This document shows positions 18,214 through 27,586 of a stretch of DNA of 64,000 bases, piece by piece. Source of the stretch: Alteromonas gracilis (GTDB taxonomy: Bacteria > Pseudomonadota > Gammaproteobacteria > Enterobacterales > Alteromonadaceae); assembly GCF_002993325.1 (NCBI RefSeq), contig NZ_PVNO01000013.1:1-64000 (forward strand), written 5' to 3'. The position numbers and the translations under genes are program-made. The notes below the pieces were generated by a model. That model made no database searches and was not told where the DNA came from. It worked only from the letters and a program-made list of their open reading frames with translations. How positions within the stretch are numbered: position 1 is the first letter of the stretch; every line of letters begins with the position of its first letter.

Positions 18214-18690
18214 CTAATGAAAGCCTATATTGTCTGAGAAGTCACTATCTAACTGCTTTGCAAAATCTTTTGCGTGCATGGCTACTAACTCGAGCTGCAT
18301 GTGCCGCTCGTCTTCCGGTATGTAGGCAGGAACGTTGACCGGTTTACCATCGCAATCTACCGCCATAAAAGTGATAAAACAGCGATTTGCCACCGTCGTA
18401 GTGTCTGCGGTCGCATCGCCAGATTTCACCACAACGTAAATATGCATGCTTGATGCGCCTGTATGAACTAAAGACGCTGTAATCTCTATTAACTGACCAA
18501 CTTTAATAGGCTTAATGAATCGAATTCCGTTGGCTGAAACCGTAACGCAATAGCATTTAGACCATTGAGCTGCACACGCGTAGGCAGCTTGGTCTATCCA
18601 TTTCATAACGATACCGCCGTGAACGTTCCCACCAAAGTTAACATCTGTAGGTTCTGCTAAAAATCGAAAAGTAGTGGATGGGTGTGACAT
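18214..18690 (-). CDS. Hotdog-fold acyl-CoA thioesterase
   Basis: Probably hydrolyses acyl-CoA thioesters in the cytoplasm. The 158-aa single hotdog domain has the typical NFGGNVHGGIVMKWIDQAAYACA helix region (about residues 18-40) with the catalytic asparagine/aspartate positions. The following strands (VTVSANGIRFIKPIKVGQLIEI) are those of the YciA/cytosolic acyl-CoA thioesterase group. It is on the oad strand but 83 bases before oadG's long frame. A functional link with the decarboxylase is not evident. Chain-length preference cannot be read. Confidence 0.87.
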   Translation of the reverse strand: MSHPSTTFRFLAEPTDVNFGGNVHGGIVMKWIDQAAYACAAQWSKCYCVTVSANGIRFIKPIKVGQLIEITASLVHTGASSMHIYVVVKSGDATADTTTVANRCFITFMAVDCDGKPVNVPAYIPEDERHMQLELVAMHAKDFAKQLDSDFSDNIGFH

Positions 18691-18801
18691 AAGTTGCCTC
18701 GCTGATTACTGCTCAATTAACAGTTAAAGCTTAGCTTACTTTTTAAACAATGCACTTATAGAGGTGTTAGAAAAGAAAGATGGTAATAAACAGAAATGAA
18801 A

Positions 18802-18824
18802 AAGCCCACCTTAAAGGTGGGCTT
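18802..18824 (-). terminator. Intrinsic terminator of the tRNA operon
   Basis: AAGCCCACC-TTAAA-GGTGGGCTT forms a 9-bp stem. On the minus strand the stem is followed by TTTTTCATTT. It lies just after the last tRNA-Arg gene. Confidence 0.88.
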
Positions 18825-18831
18825 CTCAATA

Positions 18832-18908
18832 TGGCGCGTGTGGAAGGATTCGAACCTCCGACCGCCTGGTTCGTAGCCAGGTACTCTATCCAGCTGAGCT
18901 ACACACGC
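18832..18908 (-). tRNA. tRNA-Arg (anticodon ACG), second copy
   Basis: A 77-base cloverleaf on the minus strand: acceptor GCGTGTG/CACACGC, D-arm GCTCAGCTGGATAGAGT, anticodon loop CTACGAA (ACG, read as ICG), T-arm GGAGGTTCGAATCCTTC, and an encoded CCA end. It is identical base for base to the copy at 18962-19038. It matches the argV/argY type that follows serV in E. coli. Confidence 0.97.
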
Positions 18909-18961
18909 GTTAACTTGTATACTTTCGAATTTCACTCCGAAAGGTGACGCTTTTAATTAAG

Positions 18962-19038
18962 TGGCGCGTGTGGAAGGATTCGAACCTCCGACCGCCTGGT
19001 TCGTAGCCAGGTACTCTATCCAGCTGAGCTACACACGC
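18962..19038 (-). tRNA. tRNA-Arg (anticodon ACG), first copy
   Basis: A 77-base cloverleaf with anticodon ACG and encoded CCA, identical to the neighbouring copy. It is separated from that copy by a 53-base spacer and from tRNA-Ser by 41 bases. All three tRNAs are probably processed from one transcript. Confidence 0.97.
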
Positions 19039-19077
19039 GCAAAAACTTGTTGTCGACCGTCACTACCAACGAATGAT

Positions 19078-19170
<93 letters not shown>

Positions 19171-19185
19171 TTGACTGCGGGGTGC

Positions 19186-19213
19186 ATTTTACGGATTCGT
19201 TGGCGTGAGTCAA
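19186..19213 (-). promoter_or_regulatory. Sigma-70 promoter of the serV-argV-argY operon
   Basis: On the minus strand TTGACT-N16-TAAAAT is followed by the GC-rich GCACCCCGCAG, a discriminator typical of stringently controlled tRNA promoters. The -10 ends about 15 bases before the tRNA-Ser gene. Confidence 0.75.
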
Positions 19214-19585
19214 ACCTTTTTTATAAAGAAAGTGTTCGCTCGCTGTCATTTTAAACGATTCGAGCAAAAAACCAGTAATCTGTTCATAATACAAGCAATT
19301 AAATAAAATGCCCGTTGCATTTTCTGAGCTCTTCCTAAATTCAGATGCTAAAAATCATCAATCACTATTAAAATTATAGCTGATGATAAATGCTTTATAT
19401 CTCTTTTTATCTATTATTGCGCAATATTATCCCTGTGCGCTAACAACGAACGTCAGAAGTGAGCGAGCAACGGGCTTTTAGTCTTTATAACTCAACGCCA
19501 ACAAATCAAACGCACTACACCGTCGGCTGCCGCACCAAAAAATTGCCTATAGAAAACCATCGCCGGAATAACAGTAAAAACAAAA
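19214..19585. other. Intergenic region between tRNA-Ser promoter and csrA terminator
   Basis: An AT-rich stretch of about 370 bases in which I see no coding potential, RNA structure or repeat worth naming. Confidence 0.5.
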
Positions 19586-19609
19586 AAGGCCAGCGTAATA
19601 GCTGACCTT
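19586..19609 (-). terminator. Intrinsic terminator of csrA
   Basis: AAGGCCAGC-GTAATA-GCTGACCTT forms a 9-bp stem with one G-T pair. On the minus strand it is followed by a T-run (TTTGTTTTT). It lies 24 bases after the csrA stop. Confidence 0.85.
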
Positions 19610-19632
19610 TTCCGATGAAGCGTATAATGCAA

Positions 19633-19824
19633 TTATTCGGCTGAACCTGGCTGACCGCCCTTTTCTGCTTGAATGCGCATGTATATTTCTTCACGGTGCA
19701 CAGAAACTTCTTTTGGTGCGTTAACACCGATACGTACCTGATTCCCTTTTACGCCAAGAACAGTGACAGTTACATCGTCACCAACCATAAGCGTTTCACC
19801 AACTCGACGAGTCAAAATAAGCAT
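19633..19824 (-). CDS. csrA: Carbon storage regulator CsrA
   Basis: RNA-binding dimer that controls translation and stability of many mRNAs, including motility and carbon-storage genes. The 63-aa protein begins with the invariant [16 protein letters not shown] and carries the RNA-contacting segments at its N-terminus and in VHREEIY (about residues 42-48). It lies between alaS and the serV-argV tRNAs, exactly the enteric order. It probably has its own promoter in the 133-base gap after alaS. Confidence 0.97.
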   Translation of the reverse strand: MLILTRRVGETLMVGDDVTVTVLGVKGNQVRIGVNAPKEVSVHREEIYMRIQAEKGGQPGSAE

Positions 19825-19957
19825 TCTCTTGCTCCTGTTCCTTAATACTGAACGTCATCCCTAAGAATTGCCAACCCACCAGCACGACCCGATGGGGGCG
19901 ACAGTGATTCCATGTTTTTGCGTCACTTCAAAAACTCACCGTTATATACGTAAATAA

Positions 19958-22555
19958 TTATAGCTTATCTTGTAACCAAGCGTTAACCGAATCGAGTGCT
20001 TGCTGCAAGTTTTCTGGGTTGTCGCCGCCGGCTTGTGCCATATCTGGACGGCCGCCACCTTTTCCACCGACCTGAGATGCAACAAAGTTAACCAATTCTC
20101 CGGCTTTAACCTTGTTAATTAGGTTCTTCGTAACGCCCGCAATCAAATTAACCTTTGATTCATTCGCCACACCTAATACTACGATCCCCTCGCCAATTCG
20201 GTTCTTTATGTCGTCCATCATTGAGCGTAGTGACTTAGCTTCAACGCCCTCTAAATTCGCTATAAGAACTTTAACGCCATTTATTTCTACTGCATTACTA
20301 AGCATATCAGCACCTTGCTGACTCGCCAGTTTTTGTTTCGCAGAATTGAGCGCTTTTTCTAGTTCTTTAGTCTGATTTTGTAGAGAAACTACGCGATCGA
20401 CTACATTTTGGCTGTCTGTTTTCAATAATGCAGACAATGAAGACAGTGTGGCTTGTTGCGTTTGCACGACTTCAAGTGCGTGCTCGCCAGTGACTGCTTC
20501 GATGCGTCGAACGCCAGATGCAATACCTGCCTCACTCGTAATTTTAAACAAACCAATATCACCAGTTCGGGTAACATGAGTACCACCACATAGCTCAACA
20601 GAGAATGGGCCCATAGTTACCACACGAACTTTTTCGTCGTACTTTTCTCCAAACAGTGCCATTGCGCCTGAAGCTTTGGCTTCGTCTAAGTCCATAAGTT
20701 CAGTGGCTAGCGTGTGGTTTGCTCGTATTTCTTGGTTAACTCGTCGCTCAATTTCCACAAGCTGCTGTGCCGTTACCGCTTCAAAATGAGAGAAATCAAA
20801 ACGCATTCGTGGCGCTTCAACCAATGAACCTTTCTGCGTTACGTGCTCACCTAGAATTTCACGCAATGCTGCATGAAGTAAGTGCGTAGCACTGTGGTTC
20901 TTTTTGATTGCTTCGCGGTTAGCGAGGTCTATAGCAGCTGTTGCCGTGTCGCCTTTAGTAACCTTTCCTTTCACTACACCTTTATGTGCAAACGCATTGC
21001 CCATTTTCTGAGTGTCGGTTACAACAAACTCCCCGTTAGCTACGCGAAGTACGCCTTTATCGCCGGCTTGACCACCACTTTCTGCGTAGAACGGCGTGCT
21101 GTCTAATACCACAACACCTTCTTGACCATCTTCTAGCGTATCAACAAATGCATTGTCGGCAATAAGCTCAACAACATTTGCCTGACCTTCTACATCGGTG
21201 TACCCGGTGAATGATGTCGTGTGATCGATGGCGAGTTTGCTATTGTAGTCTGCACCAAAGTTGCTTGCCTGCTGTGCTCGGGCACGCTGCGCCTGCATGG
21301 CAGCTTCAAACCCTTCTTCATCAATTTTGAGGTCGTGCTCACGCGCCACATCATTTGTTAAGTCAGTAGGGAAGCCGTAGGTGTCGTAAAGCTTAAACAC
21401 CACATCTCCCGGCACTGTATCGCCTTCTAGAGTTTCCAGCGTATCGTTTAGAATCGCCATGCCTCGGGCTAACGTTTTGCTAAACTGCTCTTCTTCTACA
21501 CGAAGTACTTTTTCAATTACCGGCAGCTGGTCTACAAGTTCTGGATACGCCTCACCCATTTCTTTGGCAAGTGATGCAACAAGTTTGTAAAAGAAGATAT
21601 CGTTTGCGCCAAGCTGGTAGCCATGACGAACCGCACGACGAATGATACGACGTAAAACGTATCCGCGGCCTTCATTAGATGGCATAACGCCATCGCAAAT
21701 TAAGAAGCTGCATGAACGAATATGGTCAGCAATAACACGAAGTGATTTGTTCTCTAAATCGTCGCTACCAACAATTGATGCTGCCGATTTAATCAAGTTT
21801 TGGAACAGGTCAATCTCGTAGTTACTGTGCACATTTTGCAAGATAGCGGAAATACGCTCAAGCCCCATGCCCGTATCGATAGAAGGCTTAGGAAGTGGCT
21901 CCATGGTACCGTCAGCTTGTTTGTTAAACTGCATAAATACCAGGTTCCAAATTTCGATAAAACGGTCGCCGTCTTCTTCAGGTGTTCCTGGAGGACCACC
22001 CCAAATGTGCGCACCGTGGTCGTAGAAGATTTCAGAACAAGGGCCACATGGGCCGGTATCGCCCATAGACCAGAAGTTATCTGACGTGCTGATGCGAATA
22101 ATCTTTTCTTTTGGCACGCCAATATGGTTTTCCCATATATCGAAAGCTTCGTCATCTTCAGAGTAAACGGTAACCAGCAGCTTTTCTTTTGGCAGACCAA
22201 TTTCTTTGGTAAGGAAATTCCACGCAAACTCGATTGCTTCTTTTTTAAAATAATCGCCAAAGCTAAAGTTGCCCAGCATTTCAAAAAAGGTGTGGTGACG
22301 AGCAGTGTAGCCTACGTTTTCAAGATCATTATGTTTACCACCAGCACGAACGCAGCGCTGAGACGATACCGCGCGAGTATAACTGCGCTTCTCTGCGCCT
22401 AAGAAGCAGTCTTTAAACTGGTTCATGCCCGCGTTGGTAAAAAGAAGTGTGGGATCATCTGCCGGTACCAGTGACGAGCTTGCCACTGCTTGGTGGCCAT
22501 GGCTTTTAAAATAATCGATAAACTTGTTACGTAAGTCAGCAGTTGATAATGTCAT
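19958..22555 (-). CDS. alaS: Alanyl-tRNA synthetase
   Basis: Charges tRNA-Ala with alanine. The 865-aa protein has the class II catalytic domain at the N-terminus (including the motif 2 region [16 protein letters not shown], about residues 67-82), a tRNA-binding domain and an editing domain. The editing-site zinc and catalytic motifs are [11 protein letters not shown] (about 556-566) and CGGTHV (about 660-665). A C-terminal DHHA1/C-Ala region with [12 protein letters not shown] follows. Size and order are standard. The 281-base upstream gap probably holds its promoter, which I could not assign. Confidence 0.97.
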   Translation of the reverse strand: MTLSTADLRNKFIDYFKSHGHQAVASSSLVPADDPTLLFTNAGMNQFKDCFLGAEKRSYTRAVSSQRCVRAGGKHNDLENVGYTARHHTFFEMLGNFSFGDYFKKEAIEFAWNFLTKEIGLPKEKLLVTVYSEDDEAFDIWENHIGVPKEKIIRISTSDNFWSMGDTGPCGPCSEIFYDHGAHIWGGPPGTPEEDGDRFIEIWNLVFMQFNKQADGTMEPLPKPSIDTGMGLERISAILQNVHSNYEIDLFQNLIKSAASIVGSDDLENKSLRVIADHIRSCSFLICDGVMPSNEGRGYVLRRIIRRAVRHGYQLGANDIFFYKLVASLAKEMGEAYPELVDQLPVIEKVLRVEEEQFSKTLARGMAILNDTLETLEGDTVPGDVVFKLYDTYGFPTDLTNDVAREHDLKIDEEGFEAAMQAQRARAQQASNFGADYNSKLAIDHTTSFTGYTDVEGQANVVELIADNAFVDTLEDGQEGVVVLDSTPFYAESGGQAGDKGVLRVANGEFVVTDTQKMGNAFAHKGVVKGKVTKGDTATAAIDLANREAIKKNHSATHLLHAALREILGEHVTQKGSLVEAPRMRFDFSHFEAVTAQQLVEIERRVNQEIRANHTLATELMDLDEAKASGAMALFGEKYDEKVRVVTMGPFSVELCGGTHVTRTGDIGLFKITSEAGIASGVRRIEAVTGEHALEVVQTQQATLSSLSALLKTDSQNVVDRVVSLQNQTKELEKALNSAKQKLASQQGADMLSNAVEINGVKVLIANLEGVEAKSLRSMMDDIKNRIGEGIVVLGVANESKVNLIAGVTKNLINKVKAGELVNFVASQVGGKGGGRPDMAQAGGDNPENLQQALDSVNAWLQDKL

Positions 22556-22836
22556 TGAAAACCTAACTTCCTTTATTCTATTAACGACGAGTGCTATTTG
22601 CCTGTTTTACTGAGCGTTATAATCAGGGCGTTTGCCATTACGCAATGTGCAATGCCGCATTACAATTCTCTGAATAAATTAAAATGCACACAAATTTGCG
22701 CAACAATACCACGGAAAGCGCGTTTTTGTTAAGTGGAACAAGAACAAGATAGGAACAAAACTCACTTATTCTCGATATACAAAAATGACATTATAATGTT
22801 AAGAGGCGAAAGGCTGTTATTTGGAAAGGTTGAGCG

Positions 22837-23295
22837 CTAGTCGTGGTCGTTTGCGCTTACAGCGTAGTCTATATGCTCTTGATAAAAACCTCGGTATTGC
22901 AGGAATTGTTTTTGCTTTTGCCTTAACGCAAATTCAGTTTCATAAAACCCGCCAAATTTCTTTTCTTTAACCTTTTTAGCGCTTTCAAACCAATCAGCCT
23001 CAATCTCTTGCAGAGCTTGCTCCGCAACAGTTTCATCTATACCGTATTGCTGCAAATCTAGCTTAATTAAACGCGGACCTTTTCCTTTTAAATACAGTGC
23101 GCGCGCGCGACTTTCAGCGAAACGCACGTCACTTTGAATATCGGCATCTCTAAATTCTTCTAAAATTGGGATAAAAGCATTGCTCTCGATGCCCTTTTGC
23201 TGAAGCTTTCGAATTATCTCGCTGAAGCTATGCTCTCGTCGTGCTAGCATGCGAGTAATCGCTTCGGTAATGATTTTTCGATCAAAATCTGACAT
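22837..23295 (-). CDS. recX: Regulatory protein RecX
   Basis: Modulates RecA filaments, usually as an inhibitor. The 152-aa protein is built of three-helix repeats typical of RecX (MLARREHSFSEIIRKLQQKGI at the N-terminus). I choose the ATG at 23295; an in-frame TTG at 23307 has an AGGA only three bases upstream and is less likely. recX lies upstream of alaS as in enteric bacteria. The usual neighbour recA is not adjacent; instead a divergent acyltransferase gene follows. Confidence 0.88.
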   Translation of the reverse strand: MSDFDRKIITEAITRMLARREHSFSEIIRKLQQKGIESNAFIPILEEFRDADIQSDVRFAESRARALYLKGKGPRLIKLDLQQYGIDETVAEQALQEIEADWFESAKKVKEKKFGGFYETEFALRQKQKQFLQYRGFYQEHIDYAVSANDHD

Positions 23296-23411
23296 TTTTG
23301 AAATCAACTATCCTGTATAAAACGTAGAAATCTCGTTATTTTAACGCTAAATATTCGCAAATAGCGATTATTCCAGCATAAACACATTAATTTCTACATG
23401 ATGTAAATTGC

Positions 23412-24677
23412 ATGACAGCACAAAACGTTCGCATAAGAATAATAGACTCCATTGAACAGCTATCTAAAACGCGCTGGCAGCAACTTTCGCGGGAGGCAGG
23501 CCCATTTCTTTCCTATGAATTCTTACACGCGCTAGAAAACAGCGAGTCTTGTACTAACGAGTCCGGCTGGCAGCCTTGTCACATCGCTATATTGCAAAAT
23601 CAAGACGATAACGTTAGCGCTATCATTCCCGGATATTTGAAAACGCACAGCTACGGGGAATACATATTCGACCATGCTTGGGCCAACGCCTACGTACAGC
23701 ATGGTTTGGATTACTACCCTAAATGGATATCCGCAATACCCTTTACTCCTGTAACGGGCCCTCGCTTATTAAGCGACGGTCAATTTCTTTTAACACCCGA
23801 ACTTGTAAACGAAGTTGAGCTTGCACTTGTTGCGCACGCCAAGAGAGAGTTCGATGAATTCCTGTCTTCATTTCATTGGCTTTTCCCTAATGATGCAACA
23901 TCTACACAACTAACACAGTCTCATGAAACGCTGCCTCATTACCTTACACGGTACACCGTTCAATTTCAGTGGCATAACTATGGCTACAGAGACTTTGATG
24001 ACTTTCTAAACGCGCTAACATCACGCAAAAGAAAGGATATAAAGAAAAGTCGACGAAAGCTCAGCGAACGAGGCGTTCGTTTTACATATCATACCGGAGA
24101 TGAAATTAGCCCTGAAACACTTCGCTTTTTTACAAAGTGTTACAAAGCGACCTATTTAAAACGAAGCGGTCACGTGGGATATTTGAATGACGCTTTCTTT
24201 GAACAACTTGTAGAGAGCATTAGCGATAAGATGCTTATTGTTACTGCGAGCGAAAATGGCGTAGCTGTAGCAAGTGCTCTTTTCTTCTATGATGAAACGG
24301 GACTTTATGGCAGATACTGGGGAGCACTCAAAGAAGTAGACGGCCTCCATTTTGCCTGCTGTTATTTTGAAGGCATTGAATTTGCCATTGCGAAGAAGCT
24401 TCCACTTTTTAATCCCGGAACTCAAGGTGAACATAAAATACTTCGAGGCTTCGAACCCATTTACTGCCGTTCACATCACAAATTACAACATGCGTCGTTT
24501 CAAAGTGCTGTAGCAGACTTTTTACAGCGTGAAACGCCGCATATCGCTAACTATTTTAATCAGGCACGGAATGCTTTACCGTTTAACAAGGAATTTGTGC
24601 CTACTTTAAAAACAACCAGTGTCAATTTACCTAACGACGACACCTACAATCAAAACGAGAAAAACGATGAAATATAA
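23412..24677 (+). CDS. FemAB-like N-acyltransferase (COG3146 type)
   Basis: Predicted N-acyltransferase of the GNAT/FemAB-related group, 421 aa. The conserved block ASRKRKDIKKSRRKLSERG-like (about residues 205-222, here LTSRKRKDIKKSRRKL) is shared with FemAB-type enzymes. The segments FYDETGLYGRYWG (about 296-308), HFACCYFEGIEFAI (about 314-327) and FNPGTQGEHKILRGFEP (about 335-351) are family hallmarks. Substrate is unknown; annotations such as peptidoglycan biosynthesis rest only on the fold. Its last 11 bases overlap the start of the M13 peptidase gene, so the two are probably co-translated. Confidence 0.82.
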   Translation: MTAQNVRIRIIDSIEQLSKTRWQQLSREAGPFLSYEFLHALENSESCTNESGWQPCHIAILQNQDDNVSAIIPGYLKTHSYGEYIFDHAWANAYVQHGLDYYPKWISAIPFTPVTGPRLLSDGQFLLTPELVNEVELALVAHAKREFDEFLSSFHWLFPNDATSTQLTQSHETLPHYLTRYTVQFQWHNYGYRDFDDFLNALTSRKRKDIKKSRRKLSERGVRFTYHTGDEISPETLRFFTKCYKATYLKRSGHVGYLNDAFFEQLVESISDKMLIVTASENGVAVASALFFYDETGLYGRYWGALKEVDGLHFACCYFEGIEFAIAKKLPLFNPGTQGEHKILRGFEPIYCRSHHKLQHASFQSAVADFLQRETPHIANYFNQARNALPFNKEFVPTLKTTSVNLPNDDTYNQNEKNDEI

Positions 24678-26742
24678 ACTTCTAGCCGTAGCGATTGCGG
24701 CATCTTTAGGCCTTGCAGGCTGTGGACAGCCTGAGCAGGCGCAAGATCAGACGAGTAAAGTTGAAGCACCTGAAGTGAAAGGTGAAGCTGAATTGGGTTC
24801 TTTCGGCGTAGACCTTACTGCACGTAATGAAGCAGTAAAGCCCGGCGACGACTTCTTTATGTACGCAAGTGGTACGTGGTACGACAACTATGAGCTGCCC
24901 GCCGATAAAACACGTTATGGTGCCTTTACCGGTCTTGCCGAGCGCAGTGAAGAGCAAGTTAAAAACATTATTGATGGGCTAATGGAAAAGTCTTCGCTAA
25001 ATGCAGAAGAGAAGCTTGTTCACGACTTTTTTGTTGCTTACATGGATACTGATACCATCAACGAAAAAGGTATTGAGCCAATCAAAGACGTACTAACGTC
25101 TATTGATAGCATTGAAAATAAAACTGACCTAACCAAAGCATTTGGCAATAGCTGGTTAGTAGGTTCTAACACGCCAATTGACGGCGGTATGTGGTACAAC
25201 CGCCTAGACCCGAATGAATACCAGTTAAGCGTTGGTGTGGGTGGTTTAGGTCTTCCAGATCGTGACTATTATCTTAGCGATAGCGAACGTTTCGTTAAAA
25301 TCCGTGAAGCCTACGTAGCACACATAGAGCAGATGTTAAATTTTGCAGGCGAAGAAAACGCTGCGGAAAAAGCAGCCAACATTCTTGCCCTTGAAACACA
25401 AATTGCAGACATTCAGTGGCCGCGCGAAAAACGCCGTGACCGCGACCTTACTCTTAATCAAATTGAGCGTAGCAAGCTGTCTGACGAATACCCTGGCTTT
25501 GACTGGGACACGTATTTTGCTCAAACCGGCTATAAAGTGCCTGAGCTGAATATTACGCAGCCTGAGCCAGTAAAGGACGTTATAAAGATTATTAACGAAG
25601 CTGACTTAGCCGATTGGAAGTCGTACTTGAAGTACCACACTATTTCAAACAATGCAGGTTTCTTATCTGAAGATATCTACCTAGCTAACTTTGACTTCTT
25701 CGGTCGTACACTTAGCGGTCAGCAAGAGCCTCGTCCTCGCTGGAAGCGCGCAGTGAGTCAAATGTCTGGTACAGAGTCACTTGGTTTTGCTATCGGTAAG
25801 ATTTACGTAAATGAATACTTCCCAGAAAGTTCAAAAGAGCAGATGGCAGAACTGGTTGAGAATTTGCGTACAGCACTAGGTGAGCGTATTGAAAACCTAG
25901 ATTGGATGAGCGAAGAAACCAAGGTAAATGCGAAAGAAAAGCTAATGGCATTTAACCCTAAAATTGGCTATCCAGACGAATGGCAGTCTTTCGACGGCGT
26001 AACTATTAGCGACAAGGACTTAGTAAGCAACGTTCGTAATCTTCGCACATTCTTCCAAGACCAGTCGGTAGAACGTGAGCTAGAGAAGACCGACCGCAAC
26101 CGCTGGGGCATGACACCACAACGTGTAAATGCGTACTACAATAGCTCGTTCAATGAAATTGTATTCCCAGCAGCTATCTTGCAACCGCCATTCTTCGATC
26201 CTAATGCCGACGCTGCTGTAAATTACGGTGCTATCGGTGCGGTAATTGGGCACGAGATGGGCCACGGTTTTGACGACCAAGGCTCAAAGTCTGATGCAAA
26301 CGGCATTCAGCGCAACTGGTGGACAGATGCCGACCGCGCAGCGTTTGAAGAAAAAGCGGACATGCTAGCCGAACAATACAGCCAATACGAGCCTATCGAA
26401 GGTAACTTCGTAAACGGTCGCAACAGCTTGGGTGAAAACATTGGTGACGTAGGTGGCTTAGCCATGGCTTACCACGCTTACAAACTTAGCCTGAACGGCG
26501 AGGAAGCACCAGTAATTGATGGCCTGACAGGCGATCAACGCTTCTTCCTAGCATGGGCACAAGTGTGGAAAGAAAAACGCACTGAAGAAAGCATGCTAAA
26601 TCAACTTCGCGCAGGTACACACGCGCCAGGTCGTTATCGTGCGCAAGCACCAAGAAACCATGATGCATGGTATGAAGCGTTCGACGTGAAACCAGGTGAC
26701 GCGCTTTATCTTGCACCAGAAGAGCGCGTAAGAATTTGGTAA
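24667..26742 (+). CDS. pepO: M13-family zinc metallopeptidase lipoprotein (PepO/neprilysin type)
   Basis: Extracytoplasmic endopeptidase for short peptides. I choose the ATG at 24667 (691 aa), giving a clean lipoprotein signal with lipobox LAGC (Cys19); an upstream GTG or ATG would bury it. Zinc-site motifs are HEMGH (529-533), where the histidines bind zinc and E530 is catalytic, and ENIGD (590-594), giving the third ligand. NAYYNSSFNEIVFPAAILQ is the substrate-side M13 motif. A bidirectional terminator follows. The codon pattern looks like that of a well-expressed gene (inference). Confidence 0.95.
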   Translation: MKYKLLAVAIAASLGLAGCGQPEQAQDQTSKVEAPEVKGEAELGSFGVDLTARNEAVKPGDDFFMYASGTWYDNYELPADKTRYGAFTGLAERSEEQVKNIIDGLMEKSSLNAEEKLVHDFFVAYMDTDTINEKGIEPIKDVLTSIDSIENKTDLTKAFGNSWLVGSNTPIDGGMWYNRLDPNEYQLSVGVGGLGLPDRDYYLSDSERFVKIREAYVAHIEQMLNFAGEENAAEKAANILALETQIADIQWPREKRRDRDLTLNQIERSKLSDEYPGFDWDTYFAQTGYKVPELNITQPEPVKDVIKIINEADLADWKSYLKYHTISNNAGFLSEDIYLANFDFFGRTLSGQQEPRPRWKRAVSQMSGTESLGFAIGKIYVNEYFPESSKEQMAELVENLRTALGERIENLDWMSEETKVNAKEKLMAFNPKIGYPDEWQSFDGVTISDKDLVSNVRNLRTFFQDQSVERELEKTDRNRWGMTPQRVNAYYNSSFNEIVFPAAILQPPFFDPNADAAVNYGAIGAVIGHEMGHGFDDQGSKSDANGIQRNWWTDADRAAFEEKADMLAEQYSQYEPIEGNFVNGRNSLGENIGDVGGLAMAYHAYKLSLNGEEAPVIDGLTGDQRFFLAWAQVWKEKRTEESMLNQLRAGTHAPGRYRAQAPRNHDAWYEAFDVKPGDALYLAPEERVRIW

Positions 26743-26860
26743 TGCATTAGCTTATTTATTTGATAGCCCTTGACGCCAGATAGCGAGAGCCACTCGGCGT
26801 TTATCGGCAGTACTTAATGCTCATAACATAAGTGCCCAGCAATCAAATCTAAGCAAATAA

Positions 26861-26894
26861 AAAGGGCGGTACGAAAGATTTTGTACCGCCCTTT
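26861..26894. terminator. Bidirectional terminator between pepO and betI-like gene
   Basis: AAAGGGCGGTAC (26861-26872) pairs with GTACCGCCCTTT (26883-26894). A T-run follows on the plus strand, and an A-run precedes it, giving a T-run on the minus strand. It ends both convergent genes. Confidence 0.9.
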
Positions 26895-26937
26895 TTTAAT
26901 TTATTATCAGCGTTGATTCGGCCCAGCAAATGCTCAC

Positions 26938-27513
26938 TTACTTCCCATATTGCGCTACTACGTCACGGACATATTGCTTACAGCGCGTTACAGCCTCTGA
27001 AAAGTCGCCATTACCTACGCTTCCCATAGAATAACGTAGCCAGTAGCCGTCTATGAGTGCCGCGGTAGAAGCGGCTATATTCTTAACCTGGTCTGAGCGG
27101 ATCAGTTCGCGATAGCTATAAGCAAGATTTCGCTCTAGACGTTTATGATTTATGCACTGCAAACGATGCAATCCGTCATTGTGTAGTGACAGCGCCCAAA
27201 AGTTAAACCATGTATTGGTTGCTGAACTTGCGCCCTGCGTTTGCGAGAAGTTATTTTCTATGATGAAGTCAATACGCTCAAGTGGGTCGTCGATGCGTTT
27301 GGTAATTTTCAACGCGTCGAGCAGATGGCGCATAGTCGCTTCAATTAACCCTTGTTTATCACCAAAGTAGTGACTGATTATTCCTGATGAAAGCCCTGCT
27401 CTTTTGCTGATTAAGCTGATGGTGGTGCCGTGATAACCGACTTCCGCCATCACTTCCAACGTTGCTTCAATTAACTGTTTCTTTCGAACTGGCTCCATTC
27501 CCACTTTGGGCAT
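26938..27513 (-). CDS. betI: BetI-type TetR-family repressor
   Basis: TetR-family regulator closely resembling BetI, the choline-sensing repressor of glycine-betaine synthesis genes. The 191-aa protein starts MPKVGMEPVRKKQLIEATLEVMAEVG and has the helix-turn-helix TISLISKRAGLSSGIISHYFGDKQGLIEATMRHLL (about residues 31-65), very like BetI. A C-terminal ligand domain follows. No choline dehydrogenase (betA), aldehyde dehydrogenase (betB) or choline transporter gene is near. It lies 73 bases downstream of a TonB-dependent receptor gene, which it may control. The ligand assignment is inference. Confidence 0.85.
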   Translation of the reverse strand: MPKVGMEPVRKKQLIEATLEVMAEVGYHGTTISLISKRAGLSSGIISHYFGDKQGLIEATMRHLLDALKITKRIDDPLERIDFIIENNFSQTQGASSATNTWFNFWALSLHNDGLHRLQCINHKRLERNLAYSYRELIRSDQVKNIAASTAALIDGYWLRYSMGSVGNGDFSEAVTRCKQYVRDVVAQYGK

Positions 27514-27546
27514 GCTACAACTCCAAACCTAAAATCAAATAAACAC

Positions 27547-27573
27547 TCTGCGGCAGTGCTTAGCTGCCGCAGA
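27547..27573 (-). terminator. Hairpin between TonB receptor and betI-like gene
   Basis: TCTGCGGCAG (27547-27556) and CTGCCGCAGA (27564-27573) form a perfect 10-bp stem with a 7-base loop. It lies 14 bases after the receptor stop, followed on the minus strand by GTGTTTATTTG. It could terminate or attenuate read-through into betI. Confidence 0.6.
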
Positions 27574-27586
27574 TATGATATCACGA

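Noticed and set aside
21793..22284. Minus-strand open frame (163 aa) inside alaS in another frame
   Set aside because: Fully contained in the strongly conserved alanyl-tRNA synthetase gene; no independent signal.
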